From Pterobdella sp. o SKG-2022 (lineage: Eukaryota; Annelida; Clitellata; Hirudinida; Piscicolidae): a stretch of 64,000 nucleotides of DNA. The notes below the pieces were generated by a model. It was not told the DNA's origin and ran no database searches. It saw nothing but the letters and a program-made list of their open reading frames with translations. Made by a program: the position numbers and the translations under genes. This document shows positions 33,001 through 46,600 of this stretch, in pieces (position 1 is the stretch's first letter; every line of letters begins with the position of its first letter). The DNA is taken from assembly GCA_964035795.1 (NCBI GenBank), contig OZ038320.1, forward strand, positions 5,735,895 to 5,799,894. Reading direction: 5' to 3'.

Positions 33001-36000
33001 TTCAGTCGAGCTATTGGTTTAACTGTATATCAATCTAAGTAGATAATTATATTTGAAAAGCTGAATCTTGACGATTTTATAATTGTATAAGGATAATGAC
33101 GCTATGACGAGAGTGATAATGATAAGGATAATAAAAGATTTTTAAAATTATCTTTGAATACAAAGCTTCCAAGGTTGAAAATATCATAACGTGGTGTTGG
33201 TCTCCCAGTGAATGGAAAAAGATTGTGGATTTGTGAACTCACAAACCGTTATATTCTATTTTATTGTATTGTTTTCAGTTATCCCTTCAATTAATTTATC
33301 GTTGCCTTGTATATATCTTACTGTATATTGGTATTGTAATGAGTAGGTTTGAATATAAATATTTACCAATTGTTCATTATTATTCAAACTAACGCATATA
33401 TTACCTAACCATCAAATTTCAGTCTCGCAATTACTAAAACCCGTTAAAACTTAAATACCTTTGGAACTATAGCTAGCTATCTTATAACCACCAAAACTAA
33501 TACAAATGAATAAATTTCAAGGCTATCCTTGAATGACCCGAAGGCTTTGAGTATTAAATGAGGATAGCATTTAAGTCGACATTTGTTTGCCTAGACACAC
33601 AAGCAAGTAAATGCCTTTCATTCAGTGAATACCTTGTTTGCTTGCGCTTCCTTATTTCAATGAGTGATCTCTGGTCTCTTATCTTTTTATTTTTTCTTTT
33701 ATTATTTTTTTTTATTGTTTATTGTGTTTTTTATTATTGATTTCTACATTTTTATTGTTTTTTTTTGCATTTTTTTAAAACTTTATATTTTATTTTTCTC
33801 ATTTTTATTTATCCTTTTTCAGTATTCTATTGGTTTCTTATTTCCATTTTATTTTTTTGTTGCTTTTATTCTTTATTATTTTCTAATGATCTGTTGTTAT
33901 AGACATCTTCATTCATAAACTTCAACTACCCATAATTGAAAACTTTTAAAGTTTTCCAAATTCATTTTAATGACAATAATAAAAATAATAAGAAAATTAT
34001 CATGGTTATTATGTTTTTATTATTGGAGTTTACAAACTAAGTCGCAAGGTGCTTGATAATAATACTTAGTAACGAAGAGCTTCGTACTGTATATAAAAAT
34101 TTACAAGCGTTCATTGTGTTTAGTTTTTTTATTATGTTTGTATCATTATTTTTTTGCTTGTTATTTGTTAAAATTTTTGTTTAGTATTTTTACTCTTATT
34201 ATTATTATTATTGTTTTTAGTAAACTTATTGAAATAAAAGGTGTGTCAAAATTAGTAAAATGGGGTCGAAGCTCTAAAAACGAAAATAATGATAACAATA
34301 AGAATAATAATGAATATTATTCCTTTATCGATGTTTCAAGAAACTCCATTATTATTTGTATTTGTTTCTCTATTTTTATTATCCACTCGTACACCACTTT
34401 ATCCTACCTTCAAACCGATGTAAAAATCTTGTTTAAAATTGAACGTATATAATTCGCATCATCAGATACTCTCAAAATGCTTCATCATTGAAAAAAGCTG
34501 CTTACTTTTGTGTTGCTTTCAATACGTCACAGGAAATCGATATGTTTGCAGAAGTGCGCTTTTATTTTCTTCAAAGTTTTTGCCATTATTTTTGCATTTT
34601 TATTAATTGTTTTTTTAATCAATTTTATACGCGCATTTTTTATTATTATTTTTATTAAAAAAAATTTTATTTTTATTATTGTTATTATTTCGTGACTTTT
34701 TAATTTATTAACAATTTAATCTTCAAAAACTATGATGGCTCTTTCCATCACCATAAACACATTTTACGGGCCCATTCACTCAACAATATTTATAAATATC
34801 CTTTCATAAAATCCCCATTTTTTCAGAACACAATTTTCATTCTTCATACATTTCATAGAGCTGATCCAGTACTTTTCCATTAATAAATGCTCCTATAAGA
34901 GTTTCCGTCGGTGTCTAATGGAATTCTCCTATGTCCTACGACTTCTATCGATTAATCAATTGATCCTTCATATTTGTGTAATAGAATGGGAATAAATTTA
35001 AATGAACAAGTGATTTAAAATTTTCAGCAGTTACGCCGCTACCATCATTTTTTTTATTATGATGAGTTGAAACTGTTGACGTTAACATCACTAAAACCAT
35101 ACTGGTTATTGTACAGCACCATAACAACAAAACCTAATAAACACCTTGAAGCGTTTATCACTTCAAAAATTTATATGACAATAAAGTACATTTATAATTT
35201 GAAATACATTAAGTTTATGTTAGTGTCGGCCCAATGCATGCGTTAAACGAGGGCCATAAAGGCAATTGCAAACAGAAATTTCTCAGCATACAATACAGAT
35301 GATGATGGGCAGATTGGAGGTATGTGTAGAAAAATTCTATGTATTTCTATAGATGCTATGTGGGTATATGTGGATATATGTACAAAATTCTATACATGCG
35401 TGTTGTATGTATTATATCGGGGTGTATTAAAACTCTATGAGACAACAATAATACCAGTTTGTATAGCGCCAAGGAAAGCAACTGAACGAGAGTTGTATGG
35501 AATTCTATGGAAACTATACTGTATACATAAAAGATATACAAAGACACTAGACCAAATAGATATATATAAGAACTGGTCGATATAAAACACAGGAATTTAA
35601 TTCTTGACAATTCTCTAGTTTTTTATTGTTTTTGTGCTGTTTAGAAAATTTATTTTTCTTCTTTGTGTAGTTTAATGATTATTTTTGTTTGAATTGTACA
35701 AAATGGTAGCTTTAGACAGTTAATTGAATTGTATATTTGTTGGTTTAGAGTTTAAAATTTTGATTTTTTGTAAAATCTGCTGGTCAAACGATACATAATA
35801 GTATTTATTACACAGCTAAATATACCATAAAACTAATTGATATACTTGTTATTCAGCAACAAAAACCGGCTAAAGACTATTTTATGAAAATCTAAAAGTT
35901 CGTACTTAGATAAAAACGAAAAATATCTTATGTTTTTCATTCCTCTGTGTTTGCAGGCTTAGTTTGTTAGAATAATGGAAACTTATAAAAATAATATAAA

Positions 36001-36168
36001 TTGATTTGGATACAAAAGGTTGAAATGTAACAAAGTTTGCAACAAAATAAGCACAGTAACAGAAGAATTGATTGAAAATCAAAGGTCGTCTTACGAAAAA
36101 TTGTATTATCTGTAAAAAAACGGCTTTGTTCATTAAAATATTTAAAAAGTGCATTAAAGACTCCATAA
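30077..36168. other. intergenic, AT-rich, no gene seen
   Basis: About 6 kb between the TANGO1-like and arrestin-like genes. It holds dispersed repeat copy B and long T-rich stretches. Short open frames here lack splice context, domain motifs or balanced composition. The 5' UTR and promoter of the arrestin-like gene should lie near the right end. Confidence 0.55.
31325..31505 (-). repeat. dispersed repeat, copy B (inverted)
   Basis: Reverse-complement match of about 5812-5972. The most conserved block, GTGTCATAGACCACTTTTTT, starts near 31370. Copies differ by substitutions and short indels, so the family is not recent. Confidence 0.85.
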
Positions 36169-36523
36169 ATGTCTCTGAGAAAACCACAACACCACGTTAT
36201 CCGCCGCAGCAACCTTCTTATTCAAACGACATTGGACCACTGCAACGCTTCTTCCACTGCAGACCAAAACTCTTCCAAAAAACAACTCTCCCGTGAAGAT
36301 ATTCTAAGCGATAATGGCGCCACTAGCACTGTTTCAAGCAATAACGCGCTTCTGCGGACGCCAAACAGCAGAACAACTAAATCTATAACTCCCAAAGAAG
36401 AATTAGCAGCTGATGGATGTCTAATTTCTTGTTTTCCTAACTGTAAAAAACCCGTGTACCACCCTGGGCAAATAATAACGGGTAGAGTTGCCCTACGACC
36501 AGCCTTCCGCGTCGAAATCACAG
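36169..36523 (+). CDS. arrestin-like first coding exon
   Basis: 118 codons. The first ~80 residues are a polar lead (Ser/Asn/Thr) before the arrestin core, which begins near CFPNCKKPVYHPGQ and ends ITG at the phase-1 donor ACAG|GTACTG. The lead is longer than in typical arrestins. Confidence 0.85.
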
Positions 36524-39500
36524 GTACTGTGTGAATGTAGTCATTAGTTATCATCAGTTTGCCTATGAATATTCATTAATTACCATCAGACTTTTATTAG
36601 ATAGAATTTTTTGTTGTTGTGAATATCGAAATTTGAAGATATATCGTTTCAATATTTATATCAAAAATATATTTTTAATTATAATTGTTTGAAAGAATAT
36701 TCAAAATAACAAGTATAAAGACTATAAAAATAGTATTAATAAAGAAAACAATAAAAATAAAAATAATCCAAAAAATTTAGAGTAATAATAAGCAAAAGCA
36801 GTGCATAAGGGTAATAAACAAAAAAAAATTAATTTGATAAAGCCTACTTATAAAGGCTAAGAGATAAAGAGAAACATCACGGGGTAAATTGTAGTTTACG
36901 ATTTGCAGGTCTCATATACTCATATATTGTCAATAGTGATAGTTTAATAAGCCTTGGTGCTTCTTTATAGTAGCATTGTGTTTTGACTCATAGTTTTAGT
37001 TAATGGTTCGCATGGAGTAGTGTCTTGTGAAACCTATCAAAACCATTGACTCAAATTAAGAGCGAGCTAATGGTTGACTTGATAACGTGAATCAAGTGAT
37101 GTTGCTTAAAGCCGTGGTATTGATGGTTATAATTGGAAAAGCTTCATTTTCAGTAAGTATCCAAATGTTTCAAATCTTTTTTCACAGTCGGGTGTTGTAT
37201 AAAATTTGAAATAATTTCCTTCTTCAAGAATGAGGATTTTATAGATTCAAATTTATTCAAAAACTGAAACTTTCGATAAGTATAATCTTATGATAACTCC
37301 ATAAAACTCTCCTTTTTGAGGAAATAAACAAAAAACTAGTGATATATACGATTTCTCTATAATAGAAGTATTTATGATTTATTTGTGTTGAAGAGTAACC
37401 AAAACCGCTGTAGATATTAATTTTCATCAAATTTTTTGAAAGTTTAGTTAGTTGATGTCCACTCAAAACCAAGTTCTCTTGAAAAAAAAATAATTTTTTA
37501 TATTTGTCTTGCAAGTTTTATTCTCCTGATGTTTGCTTCAATACATTCCAGACTAGCGAAAAAAGGCGTACTAAGGCGTCATAAAGTGCTCAAAAAATCG
37601 ATAAATTTTCAAACCATTCATGTACTAAAGCAGCATAAATAATACAAAAAATATGCACATACTCATAGCTTTAATTTTTAAAATAGGTGCTTTAACTTAA
37701 AAATCTAAATCACGGGTAGATGTGGAGCATACATAGATCTGTATAATTTTGAAGTATGTAGAAGCGTGTTTGTGAAATGCTATTTGATAATATAAAGTTT
37801 TGTTGCGTCATTAATCATCCAGGAGTTTCAAAGCCGAGGTTACACATTGTACGAAAAATAGAAAAAAAAGAAAGAAAAATATGAAAAAAAATTAAAAAAA
37901 ATAGAAAACTTTGTGTTTTATTTTTTGTTAAAAATCATATATCAGCAGTGAAAATAAGCAAAAAAAAAAGGTATATATGTTCAAAAATAGCCATAAATAC
38001 AAAAAAAATTTTAAAAAAGTGAACAAAATTAAATAGAAACATTGCTGAAAGACACGTTCACAAGAAAAATATTAAGAAGTTGGATTTAAAATCATGATGA
38101 AAAATAATTTTAACAAATCTAAATAAAATAAAAATGAATAATCATGAAAAGCTCTAAAATTAAACCTTTTGTTTGAACTATAAAATATCTTTGCATATCA
38201 CTGAGTGGAGACAATGAAAATCATTTTGGAAATAAGAATAAGAATAATAATTTTATTTTAATGATGAAAATGGATATAATAATTTTCTTTCACTAAAAAA
38301 TAAAAATAACTTTAATAATAAAAATAAAAATAAAAAAAATTATAAACGTTTTATTAGTGAAAGTAAGTTGAATTAACAAAATGAAAGCGAAATATTTTTT
38401 TACAATTAAGTTTTAAAAGTCCAAAAAAAAATTATTTTTTCTACACAAAATACTTCAAACCTGGAAACAGTCTATATAATAAGTTCAAACTTTCAGATCA
38501 AAATGATTTCAATATTTTAAAATTTTAAATTATAATAAATAAATAAAAAATTAGACAAAAATCAATTTCAGCAATTTTAATCAAAATTAAGGTCAATTTA
38601 AAAGTGAAACAAAAAACTGTTCCAAAGAAATTTCTCATTTTGATCGAGCTTGGCAAACCATTGATTTTCAGTTTTACCATTACCACACCACTACCACTGT
38701 TTTCATGATCTCATCATAACCATCAATATCTCATTATGATTATTTTAACCTTATCATACCATCAATTTTTTTTTATATAACTTTTTTTGCCTTGGTCATT
38801 TTCGAAGACAAATCGACGAACAACAACAACACCATCATTATAATCAGTATACTACAATTATAACCATTGAAACATCAATTATAATAATACCATCGTTTCT
38901 AATAATATCCTTGTGATTTTTTATGGTTGTCATTCATTTTCCACCCTTTATTGTCGAATCAATATAACTGCTTTTATTAAATTTATCTCCAATTTAATTA
39001 TTATCACTGTTTTCCAAAATTGTGAAAAGTTATCAAAAGTTTAACTTGTATTATCAAGTATTCTTAGGTGAGTTAATATCTGTGATAGATTAGTCGTATG
39101 CCTTTAATGTACATGCATTATTATTTTAGTCCGATTATAGCGTTATATTAGTTCATCTTTTAATTAAAAGAATCTTGATTTGAATTTTGAGCATTAGAAT
39201 TTATTTTAAATGTTAGTTATAACAAAACATTGGTTTATATGCTCGTCTTTATACAATACTGTAGAATGATTTAAAAACAAAAATTTATTTTAGATATTCC
39301 ATAATTACAATAACAAAACAATTGAAGAAAAACAAATTTTATCAAGCCAGGTAATGCATGGAGTTTTGCGTGAGCTCAGCCGCATTACCGAGTGCTTTAG
39401 ACAACACTAATTAGTGTAATAAAAGGTACAATCCCATCAAATGCCCATACACACCACACAATTAATCCTATTGTGTTATCTATTAACTTAATCGAGGAAT

Positions 39501-40650
39501 TTTTTATGGGTTTCTAATAGAAGTTTATTTATTAAATTTTAGTTTGTTTTATTTGTTTATTTATGGTTTTTTATTATCCTAATATTTTTATTCCTATTTA
39601 TGCTGTTTTTTATTTATGTGTTTTTATGTTTTTCGCTTATCTATATAATAAATATTACTGTTTTCACTTGTTTATTTTTCAATTTAGTTCCTTACTGTTT
39701 ATTTATGGCCATTAATTTATTTAATTTATCTCTTCATTTATTTATATCTTAATAGTGATTTATATAACTTATATCATAGATTTTTTTAGAGACATCTTAT
39801 GTATCTTTTTATCAAATTCAATTTTCTTGATTTTTATCGTAAAATGAGGAAGATTTTAAATACATGTATTTTTAAAAAAAACTAAAGTTTTCGACAAATT
39901 CAACTGTCATAGTTCATTAATGAATTATGACATATATGTATCTGAAAACTTTCTTATTTTACGATAAAATCAAGAAAATTATATCATAGATTATACATTA
40001 TCATTATTGTTACATATATTCTAGTTATCATAGTAAGATCCTTACTAATTTATTATGGGACCAAAATGACAAGTTCTTACTATATTTAACATTGGTTTAT
40101 ATAAAAAATATGAATGAGTATAATTATTTTTTTAAATATATATATTAAACTAAACATAAATATAAATACATAGAATTCACTTCTTTATACATATTCATAT
40201 TTGTAACTCATTTAATTATGCCATTTCTATGTATATATTAAAAGGCAAATCAGTCCAAGCCCCATTTCTTTATATTATATCGTGAAATATAGATTGAAAA
40301 TTAAATCATAACATCATGACTATAAACAAATGTTATGGGAAAGCTGTCATTTGTGTATAATAAAGAGATTGATAATAAAAGGGTAGCAACGAAGAAATAC
40401 GGCCACCACCACCCTTACCATTGCTACTACTACTTTTTTGCTTTAAATACTTTTTTTGCTTATTGAATAATTTAACTGATTTTTTAGTTAAAAAATTTTT
40501 TTTTGTAAGAAAATATTGACCTTTCATGAAACAATATAAAAGTCATTTATTATACTCAAAATCACGATGTTTAAACTTATAAACGATTTATTTTTTTCAT
40601 CCTCATCATCATCATCATCATCGTCATCGTCATCGTCATCATCATCATCC

Positions 40651-40688
<38 letters not shown>

Positions 40689-43600
40689 GTCATCGTCATC
40701 ATCATCATCATCTAAAATTCAAAGCAATATATCCTCTGCAATTCTGGCCTTTTATTTTATCCATCAAAAGTTGACGAAGCATCAAAATTTTGTTATAAAG
40801 CTTTCAGCGTTTTTTGCACATTTCAAATATATTTAATTCATTTTTATATGAATTTTTAGTTTATTTACGAAAAATCTGTATAAATTCCTACATAAAAGGG
40901 TCAAACCTCTCCAAAAAGCAGCTTCCTCAGCCATTCTTCTTATGACTTTGTGAGAGACACATACTCATCATACATAGCTTTCCACATTCTGAATATTTTT
41001 ATAAGATAGTTTGAGGTATTTATTTAACAATGACATGTTTTAATTTATTTCAAGCGCCTCGGGAGCTTGTTTTCATGAAAAGATACATACTAAATACAAA
41101 AACCATCTATATTAATATCTGTGTATTTATCTAATAAACACAACATACGTTTATAATACATAATATATACCCAATAAACACAATACATCAGTCATTTATT
41201 GCTATCTCTTAAGATAGCATGGTGTATTACTGCCAACCTTATTTTTTATTAACTTGTATCAATATCATCCAATACCTTTATTGATTTGCCACCTCAGTTT
41301 AATGTGTACAGCTTTTTATAGTGTTTTCCATTGTATTCTTTGCTGGCATGGTGGTGGTGTTAGTTTCTTGAGGTCTGATAAAAGTTTGTGGGTTCAAATT
41401 ACTAGTCATTTGAATATGAAAAAATTTTACAATACGATATTTGTTCATACAATGCCTTAAAAAGACAATACAATGAAACAATACAACATAGCATAGCAAA
41501 TTATAAAACAATACCAGATAACACGTTAATATACAATACAGTGCAAGAAAATACAACAGAAAACAATAAAACATAATAAAATACAGCACAGTTAAATACA
41601 ACAAAAAATAATAAAGTGTATTATCCTACAATGAATACCCAAAATACAATTTTTGGAAATATTGATGGGGTGAGGTCTTGTATTATTTTGCATTCAACTT
41701 CTGTGCGTTGCTAGGCTCTTGTGCTGTTGTCATCTATTAGCGTTTTGTATGAGTTTTTTATATTTTTTTTGTTTAATTAATTATTTTTTAGTTATTATTT
41801 ATTTTTTATATTTTAGTTATTTTTTTTTCATTTTTGTAGACAGCATATGTTTTTTTCGAATTTGAATTTTGTACAACTCCAATTTTAAAAAACTAAAAAT
41901 AACAGAATCAATGAAGTATGCAAAGTTTTTCTTATCAAAAACTTCGGCTCAATTATGAATACACGTGTTTTCCAAGCAAGATCTTGCGAATTGAAATTAT
42001 GTACAAAATTCAAGCTTATTTATCTCTTATTGTTTTTCTGTAATCCATTTTTACTTTTTTATTGATTAAAATTTCCAAAATTCAATTTATTCTTTTGCTT
42101 TGTTTCATTCTATAGAAATTTTTCAAATAAATTTTTTGTTCACATTATTTAAATTTTTTTCTGTATAAACTTAATTTATTTCAAAACTTTGAAATTTTCC
42201 ATCATGAAAACTTTCCACCTTATTAATATTTTTTTGATTGTTTTTTTATATTATTTTTATTATGATTTTTTCTGTTACATAATTACTCTTATTGACAAGT
42301 ATTTTATAATTTTATTCTTATACTTATTATTTGTTTCATTATTTTTCTTATTCATTGTGTTTATGTTATTATTATGTTTATTTCATTATTTTTCATGTTC
42401 ATTTTTTTATTTTTTCTTTCTATCATTATTTTTAATTTTACCATTCCTTTATTCGACGTGCATGCTGATAATGTACATAAATAAAATATGAACTACAATC
42501 AAGAATACTCCGGCCAAGCAAGATCTATTTTTCATACATTTTTTGTTTCATCCCTTCTAATTGAGTTCAATTCCTTTCATCTGTTTTTCCAATTCTCCTA
42601 CTTCCATTTAAAAAGACCCAAAAATTTTTTCTTAAAACATTCTTATTATTAACATTATTATTATTATTATTAATATTGTTACTATTGTGATTATTGTCAT
42701 TATTTATTCCTTCAATATCTTCCATGCTTTCAAAATTTTAGTACACTTTATTTTATTTTATCTGGGTGCGTGCCATACTGCATTAAGTTTTGATACAGAA
42801 AGCTCGTCTGTTCTCGTTCTCATTGGAGAAGTACCTTCATCACCATCATCGTTGTATGGTTTGCCGCAATATTTATAACGATTTATTGATTAAAGTCGGC
42901 AAACTATGTCATAAAATAAAACTTAATGTTTTATATTTTGTCCCAAGGCTTTATAGTAACAATAATAACTATAGCAATAATAATAAGAATATTAAGAATA
43001 ATAGTATAAAAACTCTATCATAATGATGCTCAACCCAGTTAGTTTCAAGTTGAATAGAACTTTTTTTGATCTAATGAAACTCATGAATTAATGGCTTTTA
43101 CTTTATGATGGGGAGAATGCTCATCTTATTAATGTTGTTTCATTATAGAGGCAGACTCATGTTATGGGCTTGCTTCAACGAATGCAATCAAAACTACTCA
43201 ACTAATGCAGTTTTGAAACTGAATTTTAGAAGTTTCAACACGAAACATTAGTGAAATATTTAAACGAAATATATAAATTGGACTTTGAAAAAATTTAGAA
43301 TGTAGAATTACATAAACCTTATGCAAGATTAACTTAAACCACCAAGATTTTGGTAATATATACTATTCTAACAAAATAATGCCCCGTTTTCATCGATAAT
43401 GCTTTAGTATCATTCATGCATAAAGTCACAAGACAATTCTACGAGTTATTCATTTGTACGGCTTCAAGAACTTAAAGCGCAGTGCACACTGTTGATCGCT
43501 TATGTACTTTAACGAATGTAGTTTGAAACTTTGGTAAACTCAACGGATTTTGAAAATAGTGCTTTTTATGTTAAGCGTGTGTTTTTGAGTGCTTTGTTTA

Positions 43601-46600
43601 TTAATGTTTATTTATGTTGTTTGTAATATTAGAACTTTATTATCACTATTTTTTTTGTTATTTGATTGTTTTATTATATTCCATTTCTCTTATTATTCGC
43701 AAACCAACTCAAATATTTCAAAATTTCTCATTTTATCATTATTATCTATATTATTTTTTAATTCCTCGAATAGTTCAAGTTTTTATTATTCTTATTATTA
43801 TTCTTATTATTATTCTTATAATTATTCTTATTATTATTCTTTATTACTATTCTTTATTATTGCTCAACTGGCTCAAATTTTTACCATTATACTTATTATT
43901 GCTTGACTGGCTCAGGTGTTTTCGTGAAGATATGGGGAGTGACAACGACCAAATGGAAAGGTACGCTACTTATTCGCTAATATAAAAAAGTTTATGATAT
44001 TTTTTTGTTTTTATTTTTGTTTATTATAATATTTTTTTTAAATTTTTGTTTATTATGATATTTTTTTTAATTTTTGTTTATTGTGATATTTTTTTTATTT
44101 TTGTTTATTGTGATATTTTTTTTTATTTTTGTTTATTGTGATATTTTTTTTTTATTTTTGTATATTATGATATTTTTTGTTTGAAGGTGAAATTTTCTGT
44201 TATTGGTTTTTCATTATTAAAGTTTTCCAACTTAATCTTGCTATTTAAAGTATTTTTCTAGAGTTTTTCAAAATTAGATTTAATTATTCTATTATTTAAT
44301 GAAACTTTTTCCATTGAAATATTTTCATGGCATAAATTAAAGTTTGGACTTTATCAAGTAGTGATGATGATACCAACACAGTGTACAAATTAGAATACAA
44401 TGCCTACAAAATTTTGCTTCGATAAAAAGTCTTGCATCAGGTAATAACTTAGATTTCTCAACATTTCTCTTTTATTTAACCCAACCTCCTTCAATTTTTT
44501 CAAAGTCAAAACTTATTAAAATTCATTGAAAAAAAATCATATTCTCAACAAAAGAGATGCTTCGAATTTGATTAAACAACAAAAAAACTGATATCGATAC
44601 TTCTAGATCGTTTTATTATCTGCATCATTAACCAAATAATAAAAGAATCATAAAGAAGGAATCAAAAATGCATTTAAATTTCCAATTAAATCTTATTTCG
44701 CTTTTAAATATAAATCGAAAAATTAAATTGGACTGTTTTTTTAAATGGAAGATTTTCTTGGTTATATATTTCTTCATTCCAAGCGCTTCTGTAGCTGTTT
44801 TAGTTAGAAGGTTTTAAACTGAATAAAATCTTAATAACAATAAAAATGAAAAAATTGAAAAATATAATTATTAAATGTTTTTAGAGCCTACTAGACTATA
44901 TATCTTTGCAAAATATCTTTATATATTGCTAAAAACATCAATTGGTCTATAGCTCAAAGTATCAACAAAACTAAAGGTTCATTAACACAAAAAAGTACCA
45001 AGTTTTTATAAGGCTCAGTTGACCACCTGATAATGTAAGTTACTAGTGTTACAAAACGAGTTGTACATTATGTTCAATTAATCCACTATAATTACCTGGC
45101 TGAGTATCGGTAAATATACATATGAATATACATCGATAAATATAGCTAAGTATCGATAAGTATACAAAAAAATGCAACCATTTCATGCTGTTTGGAACAA
45201 CTGAAACTTGGGCAAATGCTGGTGAGCAGATGAAATAGGAAAATTCTATAGTAAACTTTTTGACTGGGACAAAAGTAGTGGTCGTAAATTTTAGAAATAA
45301 CGCCTTTCTGCGTTTGTCATAACTCAATACAATGAACTAAGTGATATGATAAAACTTGTTTGTTTGAACGCAAACCAAAATGCGTTTCATATTTTGAATA
45401 TTATTTTCGAATTAATCAGATAAATCATTATATAATACGCTTCATAATATTCTTCAATTGTTTATGATAATCCAAACAGATAAAAAAAATGGGCTGACTT
45501 ACACTGGAGAAAAGGTCTTCTTCAAAAGGACCGTTGCCATAGTTAAGAACAGACCCACTGGTATGGGCAGTTTATTTGGTGTTTGTATCGAGTGTTTTCA
45601 TAGGTTTTGTATATGTTTTAAATTTTGTATAGAAGGTGTTTTATATGAGGTATTTTTGCTTTAGGTAGCTGTATATTAGATATTTTTATATTAGTTATTT
45701 CTATACTAGGTATTTTTTTATTGGGTGTTTGTATACCGGGTATTTATGAATCGGGTATTTGTGTATCGGGTATTCGTGCATCGGGTATTTGTATCGAGTA
45801 TTCTTATGGTATATGTGCATGTTTAGTCTCTCATGTAATGAAAAGTTATTATTTGGTAAATGTGTTTTCTCTTTGAAGAGTGTTTTTTGCATTTAATATG
45901 GATTTTTTTGTGGTCAGTGTTTTATTCACAAAAAAACTGCAAAATTATTGTGCTATTTTGAACTGAAGTAAATTGTTTATTTAAAATTTTTTTTATTTTT
46001 CAAAAAATTTTCAAGTATTTTGATCGAGTTTATATGGAAGAGATTAAAATTTGGATTTATATGACGCAACATCACACGGAAACATTCAAATTTAAGATTG
46101 TCATCAAATATTCAAAACACCAACCAGTTTAGATTTATTTATGGAAGGAAGTTCCCAGATGTTTGTGAAAATTTGTAATTTTAAGAAATTTATATTTATG
46201 TATAAAAATTCTGAAATTTCTTCAAAGTGATTTCAATTCAAAGATTGCAAAACTTTGCAATTATAGAAAAAAATAAATATTAAAAATAGAAAATGCGTTT
46301 ATTTATAGGCCCGTAAAGAATTAAAATATTGATAGATGCATAAAATTTCAAAAGCTCTGAGAAGTTAGTTTCAAAAAAAAATTTGAAAATTTGGAAAATT
46401 AGCTGAAATGATTAAATAATTTATTTTAGAAATTGATTTTTGTGAGTTTATTCAAATTTTTTTTTTTGCAATATTTAAACATGTGAACGCTTGTGAAAAA
46501 CTGCCAAGGTTGTATGGAAATTAATCAAAAATAGAGTTTTGTGCAAAACTAAAAACTGAAAAGCAAGTTATCTTCAAAAAATTATTAAACGATGGAAATT

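Larger units (their letters stand above)
36524..43915. other. 7.4-kb first intron of the arrestin-like gene
   Basis: AT-rich intron with donor G|GTACTG and acceptor TGGCTCAG|G. Apart from the hairpin, foldback element and (TCA)n listed separately, I see no exons or genes. Confidence 0.6.

Noticed and set aside
33558..34695. Several short Phe/Ile/Leu-rich open frames on the plus strand
   Set aside because: T-rich DNA naturally gives hydrophobic frames; no splice context or domain.
40567..40836. Poly-Ser open frame
   Set aside because: Simple (TCA)n microsatellite with no splice sites or homology.
41330..41410. Possible tRNA-like head with GGTTCAAATTACT
   Set aside because: The B box departs from consensus at its 3' end and no body or tail of the SINE follows.
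45701..45892. Minus-strand (KYPIH)n-like peptide
   Set aside because: Product of a 15-bp tandem repeat; no evidence of expression or a start context.
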